Below are positions 24,641-35,241 of a stretch of 64,000 bases of DNA, one piece after another. Each line of letters starts with the position of its first letter. Position 1 is the first letter of the stretch. The DNA is from Candidatus Doolittlea endobia (lineage in GTDB: Bacteria; Pseudomonadota; Gammaproteobacteria; Enterobacterales; Enterobacteriaceae), in contig NZ_LN999833.1 in assembly GCF_900039485.1 (NCBI RefSeq), positions 434,001-498,000 on the forward strand, written 5' to 3'. The notes beneath the pieces were generated by a model. The model was not told the DNA's origin, did no database searches, and saw only the letters and a list, made by a program, of their open reading frames with translations. Made by a program: the position numbers and the translations under genes.

Positions 24641-25106
24641 AAATAGATAAGATGACAAAGCCGACTCGGCACACCATACTGACTGTAGCAGTTAGCTGAA
24701 AAAGGGCATCAATTAGGCATGGGAAAGCTAGCTGTGTACAGCTTAAGGGCTAGCATTGCAGTTCAGAATGCGATAAAGCGCATCTGAATGCTCGCTAGAT
24801 AAAGAAGACGCTTTATTACACAGCAAGTCGCCATGTTTTTATTACTGCTTAATGTAAATACACACTCACGTATTTTGTAGAGACCACGATCAACCTTTCG
24901 GTAATGCCTACTGTATTTTCATAATAACAGGCTATCTTTCCTATTCTTCGGTTTGTAGGTAACACTGTATGGCATACAACAGATGAAACCCAAACCTGTT
25001 GGGTGCTGATTCCAGCTAAGGCATGACGGCGTCTGATAATCCATGGCAGTCGATGAGTAACATGTGAGCATGCATAGTAATGCTTGCTCCCGTTGTGACA
25101 TGCTCA
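24641..25106. other. Gap between pseudo-argI and valS
   Basis: About 465 bp. In E. coli rraB, yjgM and yjgN lie here; I could not read any of them. One 62-codon minus-strand open frame abuts valS but matches no family I know. Confidence 0.5.
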
Positions 25107-27962
25107 TTATAAACTAACGATAATCGCCTGTTGTTTTAGCAACCTCTCTCTAGATTGCTGATAACTTGCTAATTTCTTCCGCTCTTGCGCTATCACTACC
25201 TCCGGTGCGTGGCCAATAAAGCCTTCGTTAGCGAACTTGGCGGTAATACGATTGATTTCGCTGTCGATGCGCTCGATTTCTCTCTCCAAACGGTTCTGTT
25301 CGGTGTCTTTATCGACCAACCCCGCCAGTGGAATCAGCAATTCAGCACCGTCGATAATCTGGATGATGGAAACTGGCCCCTTATTGTCCGATGGCAGCAA
25401 GGTAATACTATCAAGCCGCGCCAAGGTGAGTATAAAATTTAGATTTTCTTTGACTCGACGCACTACTGTAGGAGACGCCTGGCGAAGTAGTACCGCCAGC
25501 GGCTTGGCTTTGGGGATGTTCATCTCGGCGCGAGTGGTACGCACTGCGATAATCGCTTGTTTGATCCATTCTAAATCAGTAAGCGCACTAGCATCCGCCA
25601 GCGCCGCATCGTAGGATGGAAACGATTGAAGCATCAAGGTGTCACCCAGGTTACCTGTTAGGGTTTGCACCTGCTGCCAGATGGTTTCTGTGATAAACGG
25701 AATAATCGGATGTGCTAATCGCAGCAGCGATTCTAGCACCGTAATTAGAGTATGGCGGGTACCGCGCAGCTCGGCTTCACTGCCGCTGCTCATTACCGGT
25801 TTGGTTAGCTCCAGATACCAATCGCAAAACTGGTTCCAGGTAAACGTATATAAAATGTTAGCTGCTAGATCGAAGCGATAATTATCCAGCGCTTCTCGGA
25901 ACGTCTTCACCGTCTGATTAAACTCTGTCAAGATCCATCGATCCGCGAGCGACAACACTTTGTTACCATAGTGCAAACCACAATCCTGTTCCTCGGTGTT
26001 CATTAATACAAAACGGCTAGCATTCCACAATTTATTGCAGAAATTACGATACCCCTCTAGACGTTTCATGTCCCAATTAATATCACGACCGGTTGAGGCT
26101 AACGCTGCAAGCGTAAAACGCAGGGCATCAGTACCGTGCGGCTTGATGCCGTTGGGAAACTGTTTCTCAGTGCGTTTACGGATTTTGTTTGCCAGATGCG
26201 GCTGCATCATGTTTCCGATACGTTTTTGGATTAAATCAGCTAACGAGATACCATCTATCATATCCAGTGGATCAATGACATTCCCTTTGGATTTGGACAT
26301 CTTTTGTCCTTCTTCATCGCGAATTAAACCGGTTATGCAGACTGTTTCGAAGGGGACCTGCGGCTTACCGTTGTCATCTTTGACAAGATGCATGGTCAGC
26401 ATAATCATGCGCGCAATCCAAAAGAAAATAATGTCGAAGCCGCTTACCACTACGTTAGTGGGATGGAAAGTACGCAACGCATCAGTGTTTTCCGGCCAAC
26501 CGAGAGTAGAAAAGGTCCAAAGTCCGGAAGAGAACCAAGTATCTAGAACGTCGTCGTCTTGGCGTAGCGTCACGTCATCTCCTAATTGATGCTGCTGACG
26601 TACTTCGTCTTCGTTTCGGCCCACATAAATCCGCCCTGCGGTATCATACCAGGCCGGTATACGACAACCCCACCACAGCTGGCGAGAAATGCACCAGTCC
26701 TCAATGTTGCGCATCCAGCTGAAATACATGTTTTCATACTGCTTCGGCACAAACTGAATCTCGCCCTTTTCTACTGCTTCTACTGCCACTTTTGCGAGAG
26801 GTGTTGTGTGGATGTACCATTGGTCGGTTAGCATCGGTTCTATGATTACGCCGCTGCGATCGCCGAAAGGAACGATTTGATCGTAGTATTTAACCTCGGC
26901 TAACAGGCCAAGACGATCGAATTCCTCCACGATTGCTTTGCGGGCGGTGAAACGTTCAAGGCCACGGAAAAGCGCCGGAATTTCGCCTGATACAACGTCG
27001 CTAACCTCGCCAAGAGTATTGAATACCTCGCCGTTCTGACGGATATTTCCGTCAAAAGTAAGGATGTTAATCATCAGCAGAGTGTGGCGTTTTCCGACCG
27101 CATAGTCGTTAAAGTCATGTGCCGGCGTAATTTTAACACATCCCGTACCTTTAGTTATGTCGGCGTACGTGTCGCCGACAATTGGGATGCGGCGGCCGAC
27201 CAGCGGAAGAATGACAAATTGACCTATTAAATGGCGATAGCGCAGATCTTCTGGATTTACTGCCACACCGGTATCACCGAGCATCGTTTCCGGTCGCGTA
27301 GTGGCGACCACCAGATAATCTAAACCTTCGGCGGTACGCGCTCCATCAGCAAGGGGGTAATGCAGGTACCACATAGCGCCTTTCGACTCGCGGTGCTCTA
27401 CTTCGAGATCAGAAATTACAGTGCATAATTTCGGGTCCCAATTCACCAGGCGTTTCCCGCGGTAAATTAAATCTTCTTGGTACAGGCGTACGAATACTTC
27501 TTTCACTGCGTTGGAAAGCCCTTCGTCCATGGTAAAACGCTCGCGTTCCCAGTCCACAGAGTTGCCAAGCCGGCGCATTTGATGGGTAATTGTGTCGCCG
27601 GATTGCGCTTTCCACTGCCAAATCTTGTCGATAAAGGCATGGCGGCCGTAATCGTGCCGGGTTTTGCCCTCTTCAACAGCAATTTTCCGCTCTACTACCA
27701 TCTGCGTTGCGATGCCGGCATGATCGGTACCCGTTTGCCACAGAGTATTTTTGCCCTGCATACGCTGATAACGAATCAAGGTATCCATAATAGTCTGCTG
27801 GAAGGCATGCCCCATATGCAAGCTGCCGGTCACGTTGGGTGGGGGAATCATGATGCAATAACTATCCTGCAGGGTATTATTGTTCGGTTTAAAGTAGCCC
27901 TGCTGCTCCCAACGCTTATACAACGGCTGCTCGATATCTTTTGGATTGTATATTTTGTCCAT
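25107..27962 (-). CDS. valS: Valyl-tRNA synthetase
   Basis: Class Ia synthetase that charges tRNA-Val and edits Thr-tRNA-Val. Starting at 27962 ([19 protein letters not shown]) it has 951 residues, exactly the E. coli length; an in-frame GTG at 27980 would add six residues and has no better ribosome-binding site. Motifs: HMGH (HIGH box, about 45-48) and KMSKS in the catalytic domain, editing-domain [15 protein letters not shown], and a C-terminal coiled-coil arm rich in Glu/Lys/Arg. The normally conserved WWGHRIPAWY reads [10 protein letters not shown], His to Cys. It is preceded by pseudo-holC, whose stop lies 22 bp upstream. Confidence 0.97.
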   Translation of the reverse strand: MDKIYNPKDIEQPLYKRWEQQGYFKPNNNTLQDSYCIMIPPPNVTGSLHMGHAFQQTIMDTLIRYQRMQGKNTLWQTGTDHAGIATQMVVERKIAVEEGKTRHDYGRHAFIDKIWQWKAQSGDTITHQMRRLGNSVDWERERFTMDEGLSNAVKEVFVRLYQEDLIYRGKRLVNWDPKLCTVISDLEVEHRESKGAMWYLHYPLADGARTAEGLDYLVVATTRPETMLGDTGVAVNPEDLRYRHLIGQFVILPLVGRRIPIVGDTYADITKGTGCVKITPAHDFNDYAVGKRHTLLMINILTFDGNIRQNGEVFNTLGEVSDVVSGEIPALFRGLERFTARKAIVEEFDRLGLLAEVKYYDQIVPFGDRSGVIIEPMLTDQWYIHTTPLAKVAVEAVEKGEIQFVPKQYENMYFSWMRNIEDWCISRQLWWGCRIPAWYDTAGRIYVGRNEDEVRQQHQLGDDVTLRQDDDVLDTWFSSGLWTFSTLGWPENTDALRTFHPTNVVVSGFDIIFFWIARMIMLTMHLVKDDNGKPQVPFETVCITGLIRDEEGQKMSKSKGNVIDPLDMIDGISLADLIQKRIGNMMQPHLANKIRKRTEKQFPNGIKPHGTDALRFTLAALASTGRDINWDMKRLEGYRNFCNKLWNASRFVLMNTEEQDCGLHYGNKVLSLADRWILTEFNQTVKTFREALDNYRFDLAANILYTFTWNQFCDWYLELTKPVMSSGSEAELRGTRHTLITVLESLLRLAHPIIPFITETIWQQVQTLTGNLGDTLMLQSFPSYDAALADASALTDLEWIKQAIIAVRTTRAEMNIPKAKPLAVLLRQASPTVVRRVKENLNFILTLARLDSITLLPSDNKGPVSIIQIIDGAELLIPLAGLVDKDTEQNRLEREIERIDSEINRITAKFANEGFIGHAPEVVIAQERKKLASYQQSRERLLKQQAIIVSL

Positions 27963-27984
27963 GGATGCATCGTTAATCACTACA

Positions 27985-28405
27985 TTACGGCACGGCCGTA
28001 ATCAATTGAAAACTGACGTTGCGATATATTTTATAACGATCGCGCGCCAACTATTTTAAAGGATCTTCATCTGGGACGAAGTCTATCACTTCATAGAAAG
28101 CAGAAGCAAAATTCCGGTAGCAAGTTAATTAGTAGATCCCGTGACAAATTACCGCGTCGATGTGGCCAGCAAAGCTCTATCGGTGCACTGTAGTATGAAC
28201 CTTTCCCCGCTAGGTTGTGAGGCGCAAACGCATTAGGGATTGTGTACCAATAGAGCATCATCAAACCTGATCGTTTGTATATCGTCTTCATAAGCGATAA
28301 GCTCCCGTTTTCCGCCATTGATTAGCCGCCAAATCGCAGGCAAGCTGTTTCATGACGGTCAACCATCGTTAATAGCATGTTGCTTGTGGAAAGTTGCGCC
28401 TTCAT
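27985..28405 (-). pseudogene. holC: DNA polymerase III chi subunit HolC, decayed
   Basis: Minus-strand similarity to HolC in several frames: a start MKAQLS, then QLACDLAANQWRKTG, YEDDIQTIRFDDALL, the clear stretch PHNLAGKG-YYSAPIELCWPHRR followed by SRDLLINL. After a frameshift come EVIDFVPDEDPLK-stop-LARDRYKIYR and a tail before TAA at 27985. Length 421 bp against 444 in E. coli, so it died by frameshifts and stops, not large deletion. Gene order pepA-holC-valS is the enterobacterial one. Chi links the clamp loader to SSB and is dispensable for basic replication. Confidence 0.9.
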
Positions 28406-28469
28406 GTGCAGTTAAGTTAACAAAGGGTTACAGAAAACAGCGAACGGCAGCAATATCTTTTATGATTGC

Positions 28470-29000
28470 TTGTCACCGTTAAGTCCAGTGCAGTTAAACA
28501 AAATCGCGCGCGCCACTGTTCATCTCGCGTCGCGTTGGCACATTGAATACTATTTCGCGTAGCGATCGGCGTAGTTTGATTTTATTGCTTTCAGCTGATC
28601 GTATGTATAAAACGTCTCTTACGTCGTTTCACCACCTTTTAACGTGTAGATCTGTCAAAAAGCACACAGCCTACATGGAGCCCGATGTTATTCAGCGTTT
28701 GATAGTTTTGTTAATGACCGCTTATATTGTCATTCATCTGGTTCGCGCTCTTTACCGCAGCCGATAAGCTCGTTCAAACAATACATTCGAAATATGCTTC
28801 AAAAGCAGCGTTTGGCGGACTACCTTGTCTTCTAATGCACCACGGAGCAGCAGCATACTGATATATAACCATCGCTAATTTTATCGAGTTGTTCGATAAT
28901 TAGAGGCAAACAACGTGGCTCAGATACCCCTCGATACAGGCTATACGTTATTTTTCTAAGCTACTACTTCTATATTTAACTTGCTATACACTCTCCTAAA
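28470..29000 (-). pseudogene. pepA: Leucyl aminopeptidase PepA, N-terminal remnant
   Basis: On the minus strand in broken frames: SLYRG-EPRCLPLIIEQL and DKISDGYIS (about 28970-28870), LIGCGKEREPDE-stop-QYK (about 28760-28715), and ETFYTYDQLKAIKS (about 28610-28570), ending near the PTRREL/GERAI region around 28490. This covers roughly residues 15-170 of the 503-residue enzyme; the catalytic C-terminal half is missing. Position between holC and divergent lptF is the enterobacterial one. PepA also acts as a DNA-binding accessory in some enterobacteria; both roles are lost here. Confidence 0.85.
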
Positions 29001-29200
29001 AGACAAAGATGTCATTTAAGAAAAATAACCTTTCCGTCACCGTCTCGCCTTTATATTGGCTATATGTATTAATCTGGATGACGCAAAGGACTTAGTGTTG
29101 TTATGTTTTATCTAGCGATCGAAGTGACTATTGATCCGTATTAATAAAAGATAAGTAATGAAATCATTCCTCTAAAAACAAGTTTTAAGGCGAAATAAGC

Positions 29201-30286
29201 GTGATAATCACTAGATATCTTATTCGGGAGACTCTTAAAAGTCAGTGCGCCATTCTATTCATCCTGTTTGTGATTTTTTTCTGTCAAAAGCTGGGGCGAA
29301 TCCTAGGTGCAGTCGTGAATGGTGATATCCCGATTAACCTGGTTTTATCTTTACTCAGCTTTGGTGTGTCTGAAATGACGCAACTAATCTTACCCCTGAG
29401 TCTCTTTTTAGGATTGTTGATAACTTTGAGCCGTATGTATATCGGAAGCGAAATTATAGTTATGCACGCCTGCGGGTTAAGCACAAGCACATTGATCCGT
29501 GCGGCTCTGTTACTTAGCCTATTTACCGCAATACTGGCGTCGGTAAACGTGGCATGGCTATCACCCTGGTCGTCGCACCATCAGGATATGATTATATCAG
29601 AAGCTAAAGCTAATCCTAGCATGGCAGCGTTGGTCAAGGGGCAATTTAAATCGGCAGAAAACGGCAATTCAGTGCTATTCGTTGGCAACGTTAAAGATAA
29701 AGGTTTTGAACATTTGTTCCTCGCACAGCTTAAGCCAAACGGCAGTGCACGTCCTTCCGTGGTAATGGGGAATAGAGGTCATATGAGTCAGCGGCCGGAT
29801 AGATCGCAACTGGTTATTTTGGATAGAGGCACTCGCTATGAAGGAACCGCACTGCTTCGCGATTTTCGCATTACTGATTTTACACAATATCAGGCGATTA
29901 TCGGTCACAAGGCAGTAGAAGTAGATGGCACCGACGCTGAACAGATGTCGTTGCGCCAACTATGGCACTCCGGAAACGCTGAAGCGCATGCTGAACTGCA
30001 TTGGCGATTGACGCTGGTAGTCTCAGTGTTGATTATGGCGATAATGGTCGTGCCGCTTTCAGTAGTCAATCCAAGACATGGACGGTTGCTTAGCATATTG
30101 CCTGCTATGTTGCTGTATCTGATTTTCTTCCTACTACAAAACTCGTTACGTGTCAACGGCGCCAAAGGCAAGCTTGATCCGATGCTGTGGATGTGGATAA
30201 TCAATGTCGCTTATCTGGCGCTGTCGCTAGTACTAAATTTATGGGACAGCGTACCGGCAAGAAGACTTCGAAGAAGTTTACATTAA
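29201..30286 (+). CDS. lptF: LPS export permease LptF
   Basis: Inner-membrane subunit of the LptB2FG ABC transporter that extracts lipopolysaccharide and starts it on the Lpt bridge. 361 residues (E. coli 366), GTG start giving MIITRYLIRETLKSQ. Three N-terminal membrane segments (about 12-32, 52-75, 98-120), a periplasmic beta-jellyroll (about 130-255), then three more membrane segments (about 270-290, 303-322, 335-353). ADR-type conserved stretches such as LPLSLFLGLLITL, VMHACGLS and VVPLSVVNPR are intact. The stop overlaps the lptG start by one base. It diverges from pseudo-pepA. Confidence 0.96.
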   Translation: MIITRYLIRETLKSQCAILFILFVIFFCQKLGRILGAVVNGDIPINLVLSLLSFGVSEMTQLILPLSLFLGLLITLSRMYIGSEIIVMHACGLSTSTLIRAALLLSLFTAILASVNVAWLSPWSSHHQDMIISEAKANPSMAALVKGQFKSAENGNSVLFVGNVKDKGFEHLFLAQLKPNGSARPSVVMGNRGHMSQRPDRSQLVILDRGTRYEGTALLRDFRITDFTQYQAIIGHKAVEVDGTDAEQMSLRQLWHSGNAEAHAELHWRLTLVVSVLIMAIMVVPLSVVNPRHGRLLSILPAMLLYLIFFLLQNSLRVNGAKGKLDPMLWMWIINVAYLALSLVLNLWDSVPARRLRRSLH

Positions 30287-31356
30287 TGTTTAGTGTGTTA
30301 GATCGCTATATCGGTAAAACGATATTCAATACCATCATGATGATCCTGTTCATTCTGGTATCACTATCGAGCATTATTAAATTCGTTGAACAACTGCGCA
30401 AAGTTGGCCAGGGCGGCTATTCAACGCTAGGCGCGTGGTTGTTTACCCTGCTCAGTATATCCAAGGATATTGAGCTTTTTTTCCCGATAGCGGCGCTATT
30501 AGGCGTGCTTCTTGGGCTGGGTTCGCTGGCGACACATAGTGAACTGACGGTAATGCAAGCGTCCAGTTTCAGCCGTATACAGGTGGTTGGCTCGGTGATG
30601 AAAACCGCTATTCCTCTGGTTCTTCTGACTATAGCTATCGGTGAGTGGGTAGCGCCGGCAGGTGAGCAAATGGCTTACAATTATCGTACTCAAATGATTT
30701 ACGGCAGCTCTATGATTTCAACCCAGAATGGGCTGTGGGCCAAAGACGGTAATACTTTTATTTTCATCGAGCGAGTAGTGGACAGCAATGAACTGGCCGG
30801 GGTTAATATTTATCATTTTGATAACGCGGAACGGCTAAAATCATTGCGCTATGCTGCTACGGCTACGTTTAGCAACGATCGTTGGAAATTGTCACAGGTA
30901 AATGAGTTAGATTTGACTGACAACAAGCAAATCACCTTTAAACAAATCTTAAACGGCGAATGGAAGACTAATCTTACGCCAAATAAACTGGAAGTTGTCG
31001 CGCTAGAGCCGAATTCGCTGTCCATTTCTGGACTGTACAATTATGTTAATTATCTTAAGAAAAACGGGCAGGAATTTAACCGTTGCCAGCTAAATATGTG
31101 GAAAAAGATTTTCTCACCGTTCTCGGTAGCGGTGATGATGCTCATGGCTTTGTCGTTTATTCTCGGACCGCTACGCAGCGTTTCTCTTGGAGTAAGAGTA
31201 CTTACAGGGATAAGTTTCGGATTCTTTTTTTACGTTTTAGATCAAATCTTTGGACCGCTGAGTCTATTCTACAACATACCACCTGTGTTCGGAGCATTGA
31301 TACCTAGCATGATATTTCTCATTATTAGCATTGTCATGCTGTTACGACATCGATGA
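30286..31356 (+). CDS. lptG: LPS export permease LptG
   Basis: Partner of LptF in the LptB2FG transporter. The start is taken at the ATG of TAATG (30286), which overlaps the lptF stop by one base and yields MFSVLDRYIGKTIF, matching the E. coli N terminus; longer in-frame starts inside lptF are not credible. 356 residues (E. coli 360). Six membrane segments around a periplasmic domain; conserved AIGEWVAPAGEQMA, STQNGLWAKDGN and FGPLRSVSLGVRV-type stretches. Translational coupling should keep F and G at 1:1. A 7-bp hairpin follows the stop. Confidence 0.96.
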   Translation: MFSVLDRYIGKTIFNTIMMILFILVSLSSIIKFVEQLRKVGQGGYSTLGAWLFTLLSISKDIELFFPIAALLGVLLGLGSLATHSELTVMQASSFSRIQVVGSVMKTAIPLVLLTIAIGEWVAPAGEQMAYNYRTQMIYGSSMISTQNGLWAKDGNTFIFIERVVDSNELAGVNIYHFDNAERLKSLRYAATATFSNDRWKLSQVNELDLTDNKQITFKQILNGEWKTNLTPNKLEVVALEPNSLSISGLYNYVNYLKKNGQEFNRCQLNMWKKIFSPFSVAVMMLMALSFILGPLRSVSLGVRVLTGISFGFFFYVLDQIFGPLSLFYNIPPVFGALIPSMIFLIISIVMLLRHR

Positions 31357-31377
31357 GGCACTCGATATTACCTAGCA

Positions 31378-31399
31378 AGGCCTGTTATGATTCAGGCCT
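31378..31399 (+). terminator. Hairpin after lptG, possible terminator
   Basis: AGGCCTG (31378-31384) and CAGGCCT (31393-31399) form a perfect 7-bp stem with an 8-nt loop 22 bp after the lptG stop. No T-run follows, so termination is uncertain; it may protect the 3' end. Confidence 0.4.
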
Positions 31400-31708
31400 A
31401 AGGCAGATAGATAGAGCGACATCGCGAAGGATAACAGATTATTTTTTAACGCAGTGTTTTGGGTTTTAAACATGCTCTCTCTATGGAAATCTGTTGATTA
31501 ATTATAGCGTCATAAATTAACGCTAAATCAGCAAGCTGTATTTGAAAACATTTCAACTTTATTTTCGCTATCGAAACACTCAGCCATACATGTATGTAAT
31601 TGTGTCAAATGCTTTGCTCGCAACAAACCATTCGCTTTTCAAAATTAAACACGACATACACTTATATGCTGCTTATCTGACTAGCAAAAACCGTTAGCAA
31701 TGCGTAGC
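31400..31708. other. Gap between convergent lptG and glyS
   Basis: About 310 bp, AT-rich, no open frame or remnant recognised. Confidence 0.5.
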
Positions 31709-33781
31709 CTATTGCAATAGTGAGATATCCGCGACCTGCAAAAATAACTTACGCAGTTGTACAAGCAATGTTAAACGGTTAATCCGAACCTGTGGATTAT
31801 CCGCCATCACCATAACGCCATCAAAAAAAGCGTCCACCGGTTCCCGCAGAGAGGCTAGCGCTAGCAGCGTGTCCTGATAGCGACCAGCTTCAAATAGCGG
31901 TTTTAGTTTTCTGCGCAACACCACCAAATGATTTGCCAAGGTAATTTCCAGTGGATCCAGCAGCACTGATACCTGAAAGTCCTCATGGATTAGACCGTCA
32001 GCTTTAGCTAGTATGTTTGATACTCGTTTGTTAGCTGCTGTCAGTGATGCAGCTTCCTCCAGGGTGCGAAAATAGCTTACTGCGCGTACCCGAGCATCGA
32101 AATCCGCCGGACGAGTCGGACGTCGTGCTAGAACCGCTTGGATAGTATCGACGCTATGTCCCTGCTCCTGGTACCAGGAAGGAAAACGACCGAGCATAAA
32201 ATTGATGATGTCATTTATCACGGCATTATTGGTCAGTTTCTCGCCGTAGAGACGTACTGCTTCTTCCGTTAGTGTCTGCAGGTCGAGCGTCGCAAGCTTT
32301 TTTTCCACAATAATACGTAACACACCGAGCGCGGCACGGCGCAGGGCGAAGGGATCTTTATCTGGTTTAGGATGCTGACCGATGCCAAAAATACCGGCAA
32401 GCACATCCATCTTATCGGCAATAGCAACTGCGCAAGACACCAACGTTGTGGGGAGCACATCTCCGGAAAATCGCGGCTGATATTGCTCTTTTTGCGCCAA
32501 AGCCACCGTTTCCGACTCTCCGTCGTGACGAGCGTAATGCATACCTATTACGCCTTGAGTATCGGCAAATTCGAATACCATATTAGTCATCAGGTCGCAT
32601 TTAGACAACAGCCCAGCGCGGGCAGCCTGGGGTACATCCGCGCCAATCTTCCCAGCAATCCAAGACGCCAGAGCTTCGATCCGAACACTTCTGTCACGGA
32701 GCGTACCGAGTTGTTTTTGAAACAACATCGTATTTAACTGAGGCAGGCGATCTTCCAGCCGCTGCTTTCGATCAATATTAAAAAAGAACTCTGCATCAGA
32801 TAAGCGTGAACGCACGACCTTTTGATTTCCGGCGATAATCTGCCAAGGAGATTTCGACTCGATATTTGCCACGAAAATAAAGTGCGGAAGCAGGTTACCT
32901 GCTGCATTGTAAACTGGGAAATATTTTTGGTCACACTTCATGGTACAAACCAGCGCCTCTGCCGGCACCGATAAAAACTTCTCTTCAAAACTGGCAGTCA
33001 ATACTACTGGCCATTCCACTAGAGAAGTAACTTCTTCCAGAAGGGCTTCGTTCAGATCGGCTGTGCCGCCTAAACGTTTGGCAGTCGCTTCCACATTTTG
33101 GCGAATGTTTTCTTTACGCTGTAAATAGTCCGCCATCACTCGGCCTCGATCTAACAACACCTGCGGATACTGATCAGCGTGCTCCAGGCTGATTTCCCGT
33201 TCGCCCATAAAACGGTGACCACGCACAACGCGATCAGCCTTAATGCCAAGGATATTACCCGCAATGACTCTATCGTTTAGCAGCAGTGTTACGGTGTGTA
33301 CCGGTCGGATGAATTTGGATTCATGATTCCCCCAACGCATTATTTTCTGAATCGGCAGTTTGTCCAGCGCGCGGCTGACTATAACGCACAGTAGCTCTTG
33401 CACCGGCAACCCCTTTACGCGAGCGCGATAAACTAGCCATTCTCCTTTATCGCTTGCAAAGCGTTCGGCCTGTCTGACCGTAATGCCGCAGCTGCGCGCC
33501 CAGCCTTCTGCCGCTTTGGTGGGATTGCCGGCGGCGTCAAACGCTTGTGCGATGGCGGGGCCACGTTTTTCCACATTGATGTCAGCTTGTGCACCACCGA
33601 GTGCGGTGATTTTGACCGCCAGTCGGCGAGGAGAAGCAAACCAGCTGACTGCGCCGTGGCGCACCTTAGTCGTATCGAGTGTAGCGCTAATACAGGAAGC
33701 AAATGCTTCAGATAACACGCGCAGCATCTTGGGCGGCAGCTCTTCTGTGCCAATCTCTACCAGAAAAGTGTGTTGCGTCAT
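31709..33781 (-). CDS. glyS: Glycyl-tRNA synthetase beta subunit
   Basis: tRNA-binding subunit of the alpha2beta2 glycyl-tRNA synthetase. 690 residues (E. coli 689), from [20 protein letters not shown] to [15 protein letters not shown]. Conserved blocks include [35 protein letters not shown], the HD-like region ([11 protein letters not shown]-type) and [29 protein letters not shown]-terminal DALR-type anticodon-binding domain is preceded by [17 protein letters not shown]. It is intact despite being split from glyQ; it must have its own promoter, which I could not identify in the upstream gap. Confidence 0.97.
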   Translation of the reverse strand: MTQHTFLVEIGTEELPPKMLRVLSEAFASCISATLDTTKVRHGAVSWFASPRRLAVKITALGGAQADINVEKRGPAIAQAFDAAGNPTKAAEGWARSCGITVRQAERFASDKGEWLVYRARVKGLPVQELLCVIVSRALDKLPIQKIMRWGNHESKFIRPVHTVTLLLNDRVIAGNILGIKADRVVRGHRFMGEREISLEHADQYPQVLLDRGRVMADYLQRKENIRQNVEATAKRLGGTADLNEALLEEVTSLVEWPVVLTASFEEKFLSVPAEALVCTMKCDQKYFPVYNAAGNLLPHFIFVANIESKSPWQIIAGNQKVVRSRLSDAEFFFNIDRKQRLEDRLPQLNTMLFQKQLGTLRDRSVRIEALASWIAGKIGADVPQAARAGLLSKCDLMTNMVFEFADTQGVIGMHYARHDGESETVALAQKEQYQPRFSGDVLPTTLVSCAVAIADKMDVLAGIFGIGQHPKPDKDPFALRRAALGVLRIIVEKKLATLDLQTLTEEAVRLYGEKLTNNAVINDIINFMLGRFPSWYQEQGHSVDTIQAVLARRPTRPADFDARVRAVSYFRTLEEAASLTAANKRVSNILAKADGLIHEDFQVSVLLDPLEITLANHLVVLRRKLKPLFEAGRYQDTLLALASLREPVDAFFDGVMVMADNPQVRINRLTLLVQLRKLFLQVADISLLQ

Positions 33782-34812
33782 AGCTGACTCTTAGTTTTCA
33801 TTTTTTGCACACCGGAAATCCAACATTTCGAATGAAGCATACTAGGTTTTCTCATTACAGCCTTAGTCAACCTGTGGATTCAAAGGAGATAGCGTGGCCC
33901 TCCTCCATAACCGAAATGTATTTGCAAGTGTTGAGCAGATTAAAGCTCTGCTTTCAGAATGCCTTATAGGTCGACAAGACCGTAAGTAGTACGATCCAAC
34001 ATCTCATTGCTTACATTAATAAACTCTCTCCACCAATCTACTACAAATAAGTAATATTGTGTCACTTTTATACTGTGTAACCAGACAGTTCAACCCATCC
34101 ACTAGGCGCTCAATGTTATGTTTCCGGTTGCTCTCCACGAAACAAATACCTTGAATAGTGAAATTCAAGCCAATCGCTCTTAACGAACCGAAATATAATT
34201 TCTGAATATTATCTGGCGAAGCTTTGACTATAAGCGGGAACTAATAGTAAAAATGTTACAGTCAGTTGGACTTGTTACCATAGCGTCCATCTTTTGGATA
34301 ATGTCGTACACAGCACTAATAAGTTTATAACAAAGTGCAGATAGGTTAACTGACGCCAATAGCCATTCAGCGACTAAGTGCAAATATACAGCCAAGATCT
34401 GGCAACAACTGCAGATATATGCCGCAAATTTAATCAAAAATGTCAGCGCCGCGTTAACTCAGGAGGCTCATAACGCCGATTTAATGATGGTCATATACCA
34501 TTCAATAGATCTTATCTTAAAAAAATTGTTCGTCTGCTTCACGTTAATCTCTAATTGATAAAGAAAATACTCTTGCAGATTTCAGGCTATAGAAAAAATC
34601 ATATGAGATAGTGAAGATTTTGCTATTAACGATATATATGATTAAGTTAAGTAAGGCGTCATCAACTTAATGTACTGACTTTATTGTCAGTGTTTCTTAG
34701 CGAGTTGGCTGAATGCAAGATTCACTCAGTGATTCGATAACCGGTGTGCAAGTTACGCGGTAAAGAGGCTGTTTATGCAACTACCTTACCGCTTTGGTGA
34801 TACCTCAAAATA
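33782..34812. other. 1-kb gap between glyS and the tRNA cluster
   Basis: No gene. A 69-codon minus-strand open frame at 34228-34437 matches nothing I know. By position it is the second candidate breakpoint of the inversion that separated glyS from glyQ. A glyS promoter must lie at its left end. Confidence 0.5.
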
Positions 34813-34889
34813 TGGTGGCTACGACGGGAATCGAACCTGTGACCCCAGCATTATGAGTGCTGTGCTCTAACCAGCTGAGCTACGCAGCC
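34813..34889 (-). tRNA. metU: tRNA-Met (CAT, elongator)
   Basis: 77-nt cloverleaf starting GGCTGCGTAGCTCAGCTGG, anticodon CAT in CTCATAAT, CCA encoded. Matches the elongator tRNA-Met of the E. coli metT/metU type. Last of three tRNA genes on this strand. Confidence 0.94.
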
Positions 34890-35007
34890 ATATCTTAACT
34901 AACTACTTTACAATAAATTGCGATATAGAGAATGTTATTTAGTTAGAACTCTCGGCTGTTCCCTGGAAACAGGGAGACTAATGCCTGATTATATCCACGC
35001 AGTTGAA

Positions 35008-35079
35008 CTGGGGTACCAGGATTCGAACCTGGGAGTGGCGGGATCAAAACCCGCTGCCTTACCGCTTGGCTATACCCCA
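35008..35079 (-). tRNA. glnU: tRNA-Gln (TTG)
   Basis: 72-nt body starting TGGGGTATAGCCAAGCGG, anticodon TTG in TTTTGATC, T-arm CCAGGTTCGAATCCTGG, discriminator G; followed by TTC, not CCA. The weak U1-A72 pair typical of tRNA-Gln is kept. A GAAA-looped hairpin (CCCTG/CAGGG) lies in the spacer toward tRNA-Met. Confidence 0.95.
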
Positions 35080-35101
35080 TTTGCTATTCACCGAACGAGA
35101 G

Positions 35102-35183
35102 TGCGGGAGGCGAGACTTGAACTCGCACACCTCGCGATGCTAGAACCTAAATCTAGTGCGTCTACCAATTCCGCCACTCCCGC
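35102..35183 (-). tRNA. leuW: tRNA-Leu (TAG)
   Basis: Class II tRNA starting GCGGGAGTGGCGGAATTGG, anticodon TAG in TTTAGGTT, long variable arm with CATCGCGAGGTG; discriminator A followed by CTC, so CCA is not encoded. Order leuW-glnU-metU is that of the enterobacterial metT-leuW-glnU-glnW-metU cluster with glnW lost. Confidence 0.95.
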
Positions 35184-35216
35184 AAAATACACAAGCTACG
35201 ATACAACCTTAACATT

Positions 35217-35241
35217 ATCTAACTAGCTGAGCTACGCAGAT
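35217..35241 (-). pseudogene. Remnant of a second tRNA-Met (metT)
   Basis: The stretch CTAACTAGCTGAGCTACGCAG matches the D-arm and 5' acceptor part of the nearby tRNA-Met (34869-34889) with one mismatch, but no anticodon or T-arm follows. It sits just upstream of leuW, where metT stands in enterobacteria. Confidence 0.75.

Noticed and set aside
34957-34975. CCCTG-GAAA-CAGGG hairpin between tRNA-Gln and tRNA-Met as a small RNA element
   Set aside because: Too short and placed in a tRNA spacer where processing stems or tRNA fragments (lost glnW) are the simpler explanation.
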